Positions 46,878 to 56,373 of a stretch of DNA of 64,000 nt are shown here, one piece after another. Under the pieces are notes generated by a model. It ran no database searches. It was not told the DNA's origin and saw nothing but the letters and a program-made list of their open reading frames with translations. This DNA is from Caballeronia sordidicola. Lineage in GTDB: Bacteria > Pseudomonadota > Gammaproteobacteria > Burkholderiales > Burkholderiaceae. The stretch spans positions 1 to 64,000 of the forward strand of contig NZ_JNFG01000013.1 of assembly GCF_000729995.1 (NCBI RefSeq), read 5' to 3'. The first letter of the stretch is position 1, and every line of letters begins with the position of its first letter. The position numbers and the translations under genes are program-made.

Positions 46878-49466
46878 TCAACTGCCGAACACGTAACCCA
46901 CGCCCGCACGCACGATGGTGCTGTTGCCACCCGACGACGACACTCCCCCATTGAAGTTGATATTGCCCTTGTCATTCCAGCGCGAAACGCCAATACCCAT
47001 TGCCGCCTGCCCGCGATAAGCCGCGACACCCGCATTCAACGTCGTTCTTCCTGGCAGGTACGGCGTCACGACGTTGAGGGCCGATGCAGACGCGATCCCC
47101 TTGCGCGTGTTGCGGTCGAGGTCACGAATTTGCTGGTCGGTATTGTTGAAGCGCTGATCGGTATAACTGTTGGCCTGACTGAGCGTGGAACTGGCTGACT
47201 GGTTTAATTGGCTCAGGTTGACGGCGTCCGTTGCCGACGTACCGGCCGCGACGTTGGTGATCTGCCGCTCACTGCCCACCGTTCCAACCGATACCGACGA
47301 CGCGCGATCCGCCAGCGAGCCCGCTCCCAGCGCCACTGAATTGGCCGCGCTGGCCGTGGCGTTCGCTCCCATCGCAACTGCGTGCGCCCCGCTCGCGGTC
47401 GCTGCTTCAGTCGATGTATCTCCGGCAGCGCTGTAAAGCGCGCTGCTTGATGTCACGAAGTTGCTGACATGGGTAACGAGATCGTTCAATTGACCCAGGT
47501 TAACGGCGTCGGTTGCGAGCGTGCCGGCCGCTACGTTATGGATTGCAGTTCCGCCTGCAATGCCTTGTCCGAGCGTGACGTTGCCGAAATCCGTCGCACC
47601 GCTTGCGTTCTTGTCATAAGCGAGTGCGGTGACTGCCTTGCCAGTCTGGTCGACAAGACCCGCACTCTTCAGTTGCCCGACGTTGACCGCATCCGTGTCG
47701 GCGGTGCCTGCCTGGACATTGGTGATCTGCCGCTCATTGCCCGCTGCGCCCACCGAAACGCTATTCGAGCGATCCGCCACCGAGTTGGCGCCGAGGGCAA
47801 CCGTGTTGCCGGCAACGGCTTGCGCGTTACCGCCGATCGCGGTGGCGTTAAGGCCATTTGCGGTTGCTGCGGCAAGTGTTGTGTTCGATACAAAGTATTT
47901 GAGTGCGGCGCCGTTCTGCAGGCCGTCTACAAGTTGCGCCGTCTGGAACAACTGGTCGCCGTTGACCGCATCTGTGCTGCCTGCTTTTACGACCCCAGCC
48001 GCAACGTTGTGCAATGCGACCGGCGATGTGGCGTCCGAACCACCGAGCGTCACGCTGCTTCGATTGACCGAGCCATCCGCTTTTGCGTCGTAGGTGATGG
48101 CGGCAAGCGTATTGCCCGTCGAATTGATCAACCCAGCGTTTTTCAGTTGAGCGACATTCACCGCATCCTGATCCGCCACGCCCGCCTTTAGGTTTGAAAT
48201 GATCGTGCCGCCGGTGCCACCCAGCACGATGTTCGATTTGCTGTTGTCCGTGTACGAAAGTTTCAACGGTTCTGCTTGAGTCAGCGTGGCGAGCGAGGTA
48301 GCCACGCCCTGCACGTCTGAATTTGTCGCGTTCAATTGGGCGCCATTGACCGCGTCGCTGCTTTGCGCGCTCAACACGCCGGCCTTCAGGTTTGTGAGCG
48401 TCACCGCAGGTGCAGTTGTCGATCCCTGCGTTCCAGTCGATGCCGCGCCCAGCGTAATCACGCTCTTGTCGACACCGTCATACGCGACAAAGCCGTTGGT
48501 CATCGTTCCCAGGGTATTCGTAGTCGCGCCAAGTGCCTTTAGTTGACTCATGTTGACTGTGTCCGCTGCGCCAATCCCCGGCGCCACGTGCACGATCCGT
48601 CGCTCCGTTCCGATGTTGCCCACCGACACCACGTTATCCAGCGAACCGTCGCTGTTCGCGCCAAGCACAACGTTGTTCTTCCCTTTCACCCTTACGTTGC
48701 TGCCGAGTACGAACGAATCCGCGCCAGATGCATTGTTGCCGTTTCCGATCACGTAGCTTCCCGCTCCGCCCACGATGTTATTCTTGCCGATGCCTCCCGA
48801 GCCCGCTGCATTAACGCGCGTGAACGAGCCTATTGCAAGTGAATCTGCCGCATTTGCATCAACGCCCGTACGCCATCCCACAGCAAGACTATGGTCCGAA
48901 TCAGCCCACGAGCGCACGCCAAGCGCAGTGGATTCGCTGCCCGCTGCCGAAACCCCTCCGCCGACCGCCACCGAGCCGGACTCCGCGCTGACGTATGAGC
49001 CGGCGGCAACGGAATAATCCCCGCTTGCGTGAGCGTTTATACCCATTGCAACCGCATTCGTGCCGGCCGCTGAGGTGTAAGTCGTGCCATCGATTGGCCC
49101 GGACACGATCAACTGATCCGGTGTAAGGCCGGACCCGGACGAAGCCCCCGCCGCTAGCCGGCGTGCTCCTTCGCTACTCGACCCCGCGACGGACGGCGCG
49201 ACGGCGCCCAACGCCTCGCGTACTTGTGATGAGTAAACCTGAGCGGATTCGCTCGAAGCCTTCGCCAGGTTGTCGACCAGCACAGCACTCGACACTTGCG
49301 GCACCGCCATCAGGGAGACGGGAGCAAGCGCAACCCATAGTGCAGCGCCCATTCGCGATCGCCGGCTGGAGTACGTGGTCCCTGAAAGACCGTGCGAGCG
49401 AGTCTCGCATAGGCCAGCGGACACTTCATCTTGCTTCTTCAATACCACGCGCTGCGTCTTGTTCAT
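46878..49466 (-). CDS. YadA-like trimeric autotransporter adhesin
   Basis: An 862-residue adhesin. It begins with an extended signal peptide (MNKTQRVVLKK, then a hydrophobic core ending VPQVSSA). The head contains YadA-type repeats (AVAMGINAHASGDYSVAAGS; ALGVRSWADSDHSLAVGW; GSYVIGNGNNASGADSFVLG). About seven neck motifs of the form D(A/T)VN..QL punctuate the stalk. The C-terminal YadA anchor is complete (NRNTRKGIASASAL-like DRNTRKGIASASALN, AMGIGVSRWNDKGNINFNGG, VRAGVGYVFGS). Such trimers mediate adhesion and biofilm formation on the cell surface. An OmpA-like lipoprotein gene follows in the same direction. Confidence 0.94.
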   Translation of the reverse strand: MNKTQRVVLKKQDEVSAGLCETRSHGLSGTTYSSRRSRMGAALWVALAPVSLMAVPQVSSAVLVDNLAKASSESAQVYSSQVREALGAVAPSVAGSSSEGARRLAAGASSGSGLTPDQLIVSGPIDGTTYTSAAGTNAVAMGINAHASGDYSVAAGSYVSAESGSVAVGGGVSAAGSESTALGVRSWADSDHSLAVGWRTGVDANAADSLAIGSFTRVNAAGSGGIGKNNIVGGAGSYVIGNGNNASGADSFVLGSNVRVKGKNNVVLGANSDGSLDNVVSVGNIGTERRIVHVAPGIGAADTVNMSQLKALGATTNTLGTMTNGFVAYDGVDKSVITLGAASTGTQGSTTAPAVTLTNLKAGVLSAQSSDAVNGAQLNATNSDVQGVATSLATLTQAEPLKLSYTDNSKSNIVLGGTGGTIISNLKAGVADQDAVNVAQLKNAGLINSTGNTLAAITYDAKADGSVNRSSVTLGGSDATSPVALHNVAAGVVKAGSTDAVNGDQLFQTAQLVDGLQNGAALKYFVSNTTLAAATANGLNATAIGGNAQAVAGNTVALGANSVADRSNSVSVGAAGNERQITNVQAGTADTDAVNVGQLKSAGLVDQTGKAVTALAYDKNASGATDFGNVTLGQGIAGGTAIHNVAAGTLATDAVNLGQLNDLVTHVSNFVTSSSALYSAAGDTSTEAATASGAHAVAMGANATASAANSVALGAGSLADRASSVSVGTVGSERQITNVAAGTSATDAVNLSQLNQSASSTLSQANSYTDQRFNNTDQQIRDLDRNTRKGIASASALNVVTPYLPGRTTLNAGVAAYRGQAAMGIGVSRWNDKGNINFNGGVSSSGGNSTIVRAGVGYVFGS

Positions 49467-49914
49467 TTCTTTTGCTCACTCAGGTCTTAGACACGCGGAC
49501 GCGCCCTCGGAATCATTGGGCATCGGTTCGGATGATCGATCAATCCGGACCGACGACTTGAGCGTGCGCAGGAATGCACACGGCCGCCGAATTGCTTCGG
49601 GAGCCGGCAGACGGTCATCAATGTGGTTCCTGTCAGGCGGAAAGCCGGTAGCACGCTCGTGTGCCACTGTGACAGGTCAAGATAAATTTCCCCTATCAGT
49701 AAACTCTTAAAACGAAGGGAGATAGGCCATTCGATAGAGGTTTAACGCCTATATTGCGCACTTTTCGTGTTTATTTCACAGCAACGCACCGGACGCGATA
49801 TCCGGGGATGCGCCTCGCGTGTATCCTGATCAAGTTAAACAAAGGAGGACTGAAGCATAAAGCACGTGTTCTAACAAACAACGCGCGTGAAGAACCAAAA
49901 CTGACTACCCCAAA
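49467..49914. other. Upstream region of the adhesin gene
   Basis: About 450 bp between the adhesin start and the pca terminator. The 49680-49760 part is AT-richer and likely contains the adhesin promoter. No gene or clear repeat is supported. Confidence 0.5.
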
Positions 49915-49950
49915 TACAAAGACGGCGGCGTGGTGAACCACGCCGCCGTC
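49915..49950 (-). terminator. Terminator of the pca operon
   Basis: A perfect 13-14-bp stem (GACGGCGGCGTGG and complement) with a short loop, followed on the minus strand by TTTGTATTTG. It is 107 bp beyond the pcaC stop. Confidence 0.78.
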
Positions 49951-50056
49951 CTGATTAAACGACATCCAAACAACATTCGACCAACCATCACACCTTCAGC
50001 GAGGCCGTGCTTGTCTCCACCTTTGCTCCTTACTCGTTTGACCGCTAGGACAATCA

Positions 50057-50443
50057 CTACACCGCGCGATCTTCCTCATCGAAGATTTTTTGTGCGAGGT
50101 GAAACGCCGAGTTGGCCGCCGGCACGCCGCAATAAATAGCGGTCTGCAGCAAGACTTCCTTGATTTCCTCACGCGTGACGCCGTTGTTTTTCGCCGCCCG
50201 TAAATGCAGCGCGAGCTCTTCGCTGCGGTTGAGCGCGACCATCATTGATAAGGTCAGGAGGCTACGGGTATGGCGCGGCAAGCCGGGGCGTGTCCAGATA
50301 TCGCCCCAGGCGTAGCGAGTGATCAGGTTCTGGAACTCAGTCGTGAGATCCGTGCGGTTCTCGAGCGAGCGCGTGACGTGCGCATCACCCAAGACCTCGC
50401 GCCGCACGCTCAAGCCGGCTTCGTAGCGTTCGTCTTCGGTCAT
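50057..50443 (-). CDS. pcaC: 4-carboxymuconolactone decarboxylase
   Basis: A 128-residue protein of the expected length, starting at 50443 (MTEDERYEAGLSVRREVLGD). The family core is visible: FQNLITRYAWGDIWTRPGLPRHTRSLLTLS, then HLRAAKNNGVTREEIKEVLLQTAIYCGVPAAN. It decarboxylates 4-carboxymuconolactone to 3-oxoadipate enol-lactone. A longer frame on the same strand reaching 50857 is an artefact. The gap to pcaD is 1 bp, so the two are cotranscribed. Confidence 0.95.
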   Translation of the reverse strand: MTEDERYEAGLSVRREVLGDAHVTRSLENRTDLTTEFQNLITRYAWGDIWTRPGLPRHTRSLLTLSMMVALNRSEELALHLRAAKNNGVTREEIKEVLLQTAIYCGVPAANSAFHLAQKIFDEEDRAV

Positions 50444-50444
50444 G

Positions 50445-51233
50445 TCAGGCTCCCAGGAACTCGAGCAGTGTTTTCGTGTAGACGTCCGCTTGCTCGATAT
50501 TCGACAAGTGCGCTGCATCGAGTTCGACGTAACGCGAGCCCGCAATGTATCCGGCCAGTTCGCGCCCTTGCGCAGCGGTCGTGGACTGGTCGTGCGTACC
50601 GGAAATGACGAGCACCGGCGCCTTGATGGTCTTCGCTTCATCACGCGCATCGGCATCGCGGATCGCTTCGCAATTCGAGGCATAACCTTCGCCCGACGTG
50701 TGGCGGAACACGTCGCGAATACCGGACAGCATGAGCGGCTGCGCCGCCATGAACCCAGCCGTGAACCAGCGCGGCAGGACGGCATCGGCCAATGCAGGCA
50801 TGCCGCCTTCCTCGCGGGCCTTCGCCGCCCGCGGCGTCCAGATCGCGTCCGAGCCAATCAGCGCCGCCGTATTCGACAGCACCACGCGCTCGAAGCGCTC
50901 CGGGTGGCGCGCCGCGAGCGCGATGCCGGTCAGCCCGCCCATCGACAGGCCGCAATAGTGCGCGCGCTTGATGCCGAGGGTGTCAAGCAAACCGATCACG
51001 TCGCCCACGAGCTGGTCCAGCGTGTACGGACCCTTGGGCGCGTCCGAACGGCCGTGACCGCGCGTGTCGTAACGCAGCACGCGATATTTAGCCGCGAGCG
51101 TTTCGACTTGGGGCGTCCACATCGACACGTCGGCGCCAAGCGAATTCGACAGCACGAGCCAGGGCGCGTCGCTCCCGGCGGTGGCGTCGATACGATAGAA
51201 GAGTTGAATACCGTTGACGGCGGCAAATGGCAT
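50445..51233 (-). CDS. pcaD: 3-oxoadipate enol-lactonase
   Basis: A 262-residue alpha/beta hydrolase. The nucleophile elbow is GLSMGG (Ser97), the oxyanion region is VLSNSLGADVSMW, and the late His is in DAAHLSNIEQAD. It hydrolyses 3-oxoadipate enol-lactone to 3-oxoadipate. Its ATG overlaps the pcaB stop region (both at 51233), so it is translationally coupled to pcaB. Confidence 0.95.
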   Translation of the reverse strand: MPFAAVNGIQLFYRIDATAGSDAPWLVLSNSLGADVSMWTPQVETLAAKYRVLRYDTRGHGRSDAPKGPYTLDQLVGDVIGLLDTLGIKRAHYCGLSMGGLTGIALAARHPERFERVVLSNTAALIGSDAIWTPRAAKAREEGGMPALADAVLPRWFTAGFMAAQPLMLSGIRDVFRHTSGEGYASNCEAIRDADARDEAKTIKAPVLVISGTHDQSTTAAQGRELAGYIAGSRYVELDAAHLSNIEQADVYTKTLLEFLGA

Positions 51234-52618
51234 TACGGAAGACTCCTGGATGAAGGGGATCGATGCACACGCAGCGCGGCATCGACAAAAGCGTGCGCCT
51301 GGCCCGCGTAGTTCGCCGGGTCGAGCAGGGCTTGCATCTGGACAAGAGAGAGATGTTGCGTGACGCGCTCGTCGTTCGAGAGCACGTCGTAAAGGGTCGC
51401 GCCGCTTGCCACGGCTTGCTTCGACGCATGTTCCACGAGCGTGTGCGCGTCGAGCCTGCCAATTTGGTCGCCGAGCGCGAGCATCACGGCCTCGCCGAGA
51501 ATCAGACCGTGCGTGAGATCTAGATTGGCTGCGAGCCGATCGGCGTTCACTTCAATGTTCGACACGATCGCCGTGATCTGCGCAAGCGCACCGCCCGTCA
51601 GGCGGGCAAGATCGGGCAGCGCTTCCCACTCGGCCTGCCAGCCGCCGAGCGCGCGTTCATGCTCCTGAACCATGCCGCTGAACACGGTCGCGACCAGATT
51701 CGGCGCGCGCATGGCAGCGGTTAATACAGCAGCGCAGCCCACGGGGTTGCGCTTGTGCGGCATCGTCGACGAACCGCCTTTGCCCGCGGCAGCCGGTTCG
51801 GCCAGTTCGCCGACTTCCGTCTGCATTTGCAGCGAGATATCGCGGGCGATTTTCCCGAGCGTACCGGTCAGCATGCCGAAACATGCCGCTGCTTCCGCGA
51901 TGCGATCGCGTTGGGTATGCCACGGCAACGAGGGGAGTTGCAGGCCGAGGTCATCGGCAAGTGATTGCGCGACCAACGGCGCCTTGTCCCTCAAGCTCGC
52001 CAATGTGCCCGCTGCGCCGCCGAATTGCAGCGCGAGCACGCGCGAACGACACTGCGCGAGACGCTCGCGATGGCGTGTCAACGCGTCGAGCCATTGGGCG
52101 AATTTAAGGCCGAGCGTGATCGGCAAGGCCTGCTGAAGCCAGGTCCGGCCGATCGCCGGCGTCGTCCGATATTTCTGCGCCTGAAGTGCGAGCGCGTCGC
52201 AAGCCTCGGTCAAACCCGCTTCCAATAAATCGAACGTGGAACGCAACTGCAAGACCGTACCGGTATCGATGATGTCCTGGCTCGTCGCGCCCCAATGCAC
52301 GTACTTGGCGGCATCGGCGTCCTTGAGTTTGACTGCGGCGGTCAGTTGCTTCACCAGCGGAATCGCGAGATTGCCGCCGGATGCGGCGCCGGCCATCAAC
52401 GCGTCGGCATCGATCAGATCAGCGTTGCAAGCAGCCACGATCGCGTCGACCGCGCCCGAAGGGATCACGCCATGCAAAGCCGATGCCCGGGCAAGCGCCG
52501 CCTCCACATCCAGCATCGACTGGACGGTCTGACGCGCGGACCACACGGCGTTCATCTCGCGTGTGCCGCAGATCAGGTCCGTCAGCCTTCCCGCCGCCGA
52601 AAATGTCGGCTCAGACAT
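51233..52618 (-). CDS. pcaB: 3-carboxy-cis,cis-muconate cycloisomerase
   Basis: A 461-residue member of the fumarase/aspartase superfamily. The start at 52618 overlaps the pcaF stop by one base (TGATG). The superfamily signature GKGGSSTMPHKRNPVGC is intact, and VHWGATSQDIIDTG holds the other active-site histidine. It lactonises 3-carboxy-muconate to 4-carboxymuconolactone. It lies between pcaF and pcaD. Confidence 0.95.
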   Translation of the reverse strand: MSEPTFSAAGRLTDLICGTREMNAVWSARQTVQSMLDVEAALARASALHGVIPSGAVDAIVAACNADLIDADALMAGAASGGNLAIPLVKQLTAAVKLKDADAAKYVHWGATSQDIIDTGTVLQLRSTFDLLEAGLTEACDALALQAQKYRTTPAIGRTWLQQALPITLGLKFAQWLDALTRHRERLAQCRSRVLALQFGGAAGTLASLRDKAPLVAQSLADDLGLQLPSLPWHTQRDRIAEAAACFGMLTGTLGKIARDISLQMQTEVGELAEPAAAGKGGSSTMPHKRNPVGCAAVLTAAMRAPNLVATVFSGMVQEHERALGGWQAEWEALPDLARLTGGALAQITAIVSNIEVNADRLAANLDLTHGLILGEAVMLALGDQIGRLDAHTLVEHASKQAVASGATLYDVLSNDERVTQHLSLVQMQALLDPANYAGQAHAFVDAALRVHRSPSSRSLP

Positions 52619-53820
52619 CACACACGCTCGATGGCGATCGCAATGCCCTGCCCCACGCCGATACACATCGTGCACAGCGCAAAGCGTCCGCCGGTCCGAT
52701 GCAACTGATACGTCGCGGTCGTGACCAGGCGCGCACCGCTCATGCCAAGCGGATGGCCGAGCGCGATTGCGCCGCCGTTCGGATTGACGCGGGGATCGTC
52801 ATCGGCAATGCCCAACATGCGCAGCACGGCCAACCCTTGCGATGCAAACGCCTCGTTGAGTTCGATCACATCGAATTGATCGATGGTCATGCCCAGACGC
52901 TTCATCAGCTTCTGCGACGCCGGCGCCGGGCCGATGCCCATCACGCGCGGCGGCACGCCGGCGGTTGCAATGCCCAACACGCGCGCACGCGGCACGAGGC
53001 CGAAACGCTTGGCGCTGTCTTCATCGGCGATGAGCAAAGCCGCCGCGCCATCGTTCACGCCCGACGCATTGCCCGCCGTCACCGTGCCATCCGGACGCAC
53101 GACGCCCTTCAGTCTGGCGAGCGCTTCCATACTCGTTTCACGCGGATGTTCGTCCTGCGAAACCAGCACCGGATCGCCCTTTTTCTGCGCGATGGACACC
53201 GGCACGATCTCTTGCGCGAGCGTCCCGTCCTTCTGCGCGCGCGACGCTTTCTGCTGGCTGCGCACAGCAAACGCGTCCTGGTCTTCGCGGCTCACCTTAT
53301 AGTCGGTCGCGACGTTTTCGGCCGTTTCCGGCATCGAATCCACGCCATGCAGTTTCTTCATCAGCGGATTGACGAAACGCCAGCCGATGGTCGTATCGAA
53401 GATCTCTGCCTGACGCGAAAACGCCGTGGTCGCCTTGCCCTGCACGAACGGTGCACGGCTCATGCTTTCCACGCCGCCCGCAACCATCAGCGCTGCTTCG
53501 CCGGACTTGATCGCACGCGCGGCCACGCCGATGGCGTCCATGCCCGATCCGCACAAGCGGTTGATGGTCGAGCCGGGCACGCCGTCGGGCAAACCGGCCA
53601 ACAGAGCAGACATCCGCGCGACGTTGCGGTTATCTTCACCGGCCTGGTTCGCGCAACCGAAGATCAGGTCGTCGACGGCGTTCCAGTCCACGTCCTTGTT
53701 GCGTTCCATCAACGCGCGCAGCGGCACGGCGCCGAGGTCATCGGCACGAACTGAGGACAACGCGCCGCCGTAACGGCCGACCGGCGTGCGAATCGCGTCG
53801 CAAATAAAAGCTTCTTTCAT
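52618..53820 (-). CDS. pcaF: 3-oxoadipyl-CoA thiolase
   Basis: A 400-residue thiolase starting at 53820 after CAGGAGAA. The acyl-accepting Cys90 lies in STINRLCGSGMDAIG. The base and second Cys lie in NGGAIALGHPLGMSGAR and CTMCIGVGQG near the C-terminus. It cleaves 3-oxoadipyl-CoA to succinyl-CoA and acetyl-CoA. It is directly preceded by pcaIJ, the CoA-transferase, and followed by pcaB. Confidence 0.95.
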   Translation of the reverse strand: MKEAFICDAIRTPVGRYGGALSSVRADDLGAVPLRALMERNKDVDWNAVDDLIFGCANQAGEDNRNVARMSALLAGLPDGVPGSTINRLCGSGMDAIGVAARAIKSGEAALMVAGGVESMSRAPFVQGKATTAFSRQAEIFDTTIGWRFVNPLMKKLHGVDSMPETAENVATDYKVSREDQDAFAVRSQQKASRAQKDGTLAQEIVPVSIAQKKGDPVLVSQDEHPRETSMEALARLKGVVRPDGTVTAGNASGVNDGAAALLIADEDSAKRFGLVPRARVLGIATAGVPPRVMGIGPAPASQKLMKRLGMTIDQFDVIELNEAFASQGLAVLRMLGIADDDPRVNPNGGAIALGHPLGMSGARLVTTATYQLHRTGGRFALCTMCIGVGQGIAIAIERV

Positions 53821-53833
53821 GCACTTCTCCTGA

Positions 53834-54502
53834 TTACGCGTCGAGTGGTGTGGCCGCTTCGAGCGGCTCAAACGTCAGCGGCACTTGCGCCAGTTTCTGC
53901 AGTTCGTCGAACGACAGGCCTTCGATAATTTCCCGCACCACGAAGCCATTGGGCGTCACGTCGAACATGCCGTGATCCGTGTACACGCGGTTCACGCAAT
54001 TCACGCCTGTCACCGGATAGGAACACTCGGCCACCAGCTTGCTCTCGCCCTGCTTGGTGAGCAGTTCCATCATCACGTAGACCTTCTTTGCGCCGATCGC
54101 AAGATCCATTGCGCCGCCGACTGCGGGAATGGCATCGGGCGCGCCCGTGTGCCAGTTCGCCAGATCGCCCTTGGCCGATACCTGAAACGCGCCGAGCACG
54201 CAGATGTCGAGGTGGCCGCCGCGCATCATCGCGAACGAATCGGCGTGGTGGAAATAGGCGCCGCCGGTGAGCAGCGTCACATGTTGTTTGCCGGCGTTGA
54301 TCAGTTCGTCGTCTTCCGCGCCCTTCTCGGGCGCCGGGCCCATGCCCAGCAGACCGTTTTCGCTATGCAGGAAGATTTCGCGATTCGTCGCGAGGTGGTT
54401 GGCGACGAGCGTCGGCACGCCGATGCCCAGGTTCACATACGCGCCTTCCTGAATGTCGAGGGCGACGCGTTTCGCCATTTCGTCACGAGTCAGTTTTTTC
54501 AT
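53834..54502 (-). CDS. pcaJ: 3-oxoadipate CoA-transferase subunit B
   Basis: A 222-residue CoA-transferase beta subunit. The catalytic glutamate is in LHSENGLLGMGP (about Glu48), and the N-terminal AYVNLGIGVPTLVANHL is typical. It works with PcaI to transfer CoA from succinyl-CoA to 3-oxoadipate. It is 14 bp upstream of pcaF and 88 bp downstream of pcaI. Confidence 0.94.
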   Translation of the reverse strand: MKKLTRDEMAKRVALDIQEGAYVNLGIGVPTLVANHLATNREIFLHSENGLLGMGPAPEKGAEDDELINAGKQHVTLLTGGAYFHHADSFAMMRGGHLDICVLGAFQVSAKGDLANWHTGAPDAIPAVGGAMDLAIGAKKVYVMMELLTKQGESKLVAECSYPVTGVNCVNRVYTDHGMFDVTPNGFVVREIIEGLSFDELQKLAQVPLTFEPLEAATPLDA

Positions 54503-54590
54503 GTCGATGTCCTTGCTTGATGCATTCGTTGTTGCGGCTTGAGCTGAGAAGCGAGCCTTGAAAATCCCGCTTGCACTAAAGAGGCTCTAA

Positions 54591-55292
54591 TTAAGCCACT
54601 TTCGCCGCCAGCTCCGCCGCGTGCACCGCTTGCGGCACTTCGATCACGCGCTGCACGAAGATGCCCGGCGTCACGATGTCTTCCGGATCCAGCGCGCCGA
54701 GCGGCACGACTTGCGAGACCTGCACGATCGCCGTTTTTGCGGCCATCGCCATGATCGGCCCGAAGTTGCGTGCGGTTTTGCGATACACGAGATTGCCCCA
54801 CCGGTCGCCCTTGAATGCCTTGATCAGCGCGAAATCGGCGTGCAGCGGCGCTTCGAGCACGTAATGCCGGCCATCGATAAAACGCGTTTCCTTGCCTTCA
54901 GCCAGCTTCGTGCCGTAGGCCGTAGGCGTGAAAAATCCGCCGATACCCGCGCCCGCCGCGCGAATGCGCTCAGCGAGATTGCCCTGCGGCACGAGTTCGA
55001 GTTCGAGTTCGCCCGCGCGATACAAGCCGTCGAACACTTGCGAATCGCTCTGCCGCGGAAACGAGCAGATGATCTTGCGTACGCGTTTCGCTTTCAACAG
55101 CGCAGCGAGGCCGGTCTCTCCATTGCCCGCATTGTTGTTCACGATGGTCAGTTCACGCGCGCCCTGCTCGATCAGCGCGTCGATCAGTTCCGACGGCATG
55201 CCCGCCGTACCGAACCCGCCGATCATCACGGTCGCGCCGTCCTTAACGTCTTTCACCGCTGAACTCAGCGAGTCGAAAATCTTGTTGATCAT
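54591..55292 (-). CDS. pcaI: 3-oxoadipate CoA-transferase subunit A
   Basis: A 233-residue alpha subunit starting at 55292 (MINKIFDSLSSAVKDVKDGA) after GGAAGAG. The CoA-binding GGFGTAGMPSELIDAL and TIVNNNAGNGETGLAALL are characteristic. It pairs with PcaJ. It is the first gene of the leftward pcaIJFBDC operon, which covers the lower protocatechuate branch; pcaGH, the dioxygenase, is not in this window. Confidence 0.94.
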   Translation of the reverse strand: MINKIFDSLSSAVKDVKDGATVMIGGFGTAGMPSELIDALIEQGARELTIVNNNAGNGETGLAALLKAKRVRKIICSFPRQSDSQVFDGLYRAGELELELVPQGNLAERIRAAGAGIGGFFTPTAYGTKLAEGKETRFIDGRHYVLEAPLHADFALIKAFKGDRWGNLVYRKTARNFGPIMAMAAKTAIVQVSQVVPLGALDPEDIVTPGIFVQRVIEVPQAVHAAELAAKVA

Positions 55293-55397
55293 GCCGTCTC
55301 TTCCTTTGACGAGTGCCGAATGCATCGAAGCCGCATTGCAACTGAATCAAAGCGCGCCGGGTAACTTGAGTCCAACCAGCAACGCTTGCATTTTAAA

Positions 55398-55431
55398 GTT
55401 CGCTGTGCGAACATCGATTCGTTTAGCGAAC
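55398..55431. promoter_or_regulatory. Probable PcaR operator between pcaI and the iclR-type gene
   Basis: GTTCGC-TGT-GCGAAC (55398-55412) is an exact inverted repeat, followed by TTCG-N5-CGAA (55418-55430) at about two helical turns. Repeats of GTTCG/CGAAC type are bound by IclR-family pathway regulators such as PcaU and PcaR. It lies between the two divergent starts. Confidence 0.7.
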
Positions 55432-55539
55432 AAACGCATGGTATTCCCGCATTCGTTGCGCTGTCAATGATCCTCGGGTTTGTACCGATGCGCTCGCAAT
55501 GTGCCCGCGTTCTTGCCTGACCAATAGGACGAAACCACG

Positions 55540-56355
55540 ATGATTTCCACTCCTGTCGAAGCCGATTTACCTGACCCGGAGTCTCCGTCGCGGCCCGGCG
55601 ATGCCTATGTGCAATCGTTCGCGCGCGGTTTATCGGTGATTCGCTCCTTCGATGCTACGCGTCCGGCGCAGACCTTGTCGGAAGTCGCCGCCGCGTCGGG
55701 ACTGACACGCGCCGGCGCGCGCCGCATTTTGTTGACGCTGCAGGCGCTTGGTTACGTCGATGCCGACGGCCGCTATTTCACGCTGACCGCGAAAATCCTC
55801 GACCTCGGTTTTGCCTACCTGACATCGATGCCATTCTGGAATCTGGCCGAGCCGGTGATGGAAGAACTGGTGGGTCAGGTGCATGAGAGCTGTTCGGCCG
55901 CCGTGTTGAACGGCACGGAAATCGTGTACGTGCTTCGCGTGCCCACGCATAAGATCATTACGATCAACCTGTCCATCGGCAGCCGTTTGCCCGCGTTTTG
56001 CACGTCGCTCGGGCGCGTGCTGCTCGCCGCGCTCGACGAAGACAAACTCGACGCCGTGCTCGATACCAGTCCGCTGGAAGCCCGCACGCCGCGCACGATC
56101 ATCGATAAAACCGCGCTGAAAGCCGCGCTCGCCGTGGTACGCAAGCAAGGCTGGTCGATCGTCGACCAGGAACTGGAAGAAGGCCTGATTTCGATGTCCG
56201 CGCCCATCCGCGACCGCCAGGGACGCGTGATAGCGGCGCTCAATATCAGCGGCAACGCGCAGCGCAAGAACGCGAAGCAGATGGTGAAGGCGTTTCTCGA
56301 CCCGCTGCTGGACGCGGCCCAGCGTGTTTCCGAGATGGTCGCAAGACGAGGCTAG
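55540..56355 (+). CDS. pcaR: IclR-family regulator of the pca operon (PcaR-like)
   Basis: A 271-residue IclR protein. The winged HTH covers residues 28-85 (FARGLSVIRSFDATRPAQTL, EVAAASGLTRAGARRILLTL, ALGYVDADGRYFTLT). The effector-binding domain follows (VVQ-type GSRLPAFCTSLGRVLLAAL; VDQELEEGLISMSAPIRDR). It is divergent from pcaI with an inverted-repeat operator between, so it most likely activates pcaIJFBDC in response to 3-oxoadipate or protocatechuate. The assignment to PcaR rests mainly on context. Confidence 0.85.
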   Translation: MISTPVEADLPDPESPSRPGDAYVQSFARGLSVIRSFDATRPAQTLSEVAAASGLTRAGARRILLTLQALGYVDADGRYFTLTAKILDLGFAYLTSMPFWNLAEPVMEELVGQVHESCSAAVLNGTEIVYVLRVPTHKIITINLSIGSRLPAFCTSLGRVLLAALDEDKLDAVLDTSPLEARTPRTIIDKTALKAALAVVRKQGWSIVDQELEEGLISMSAPIRDRQGRVIAALNISGNAQRKNAKQMVKAFLDPLLDAAQRVSEMVARRG

Positions 56356-56373
56356 GCGGAGGCCGACAGAATC

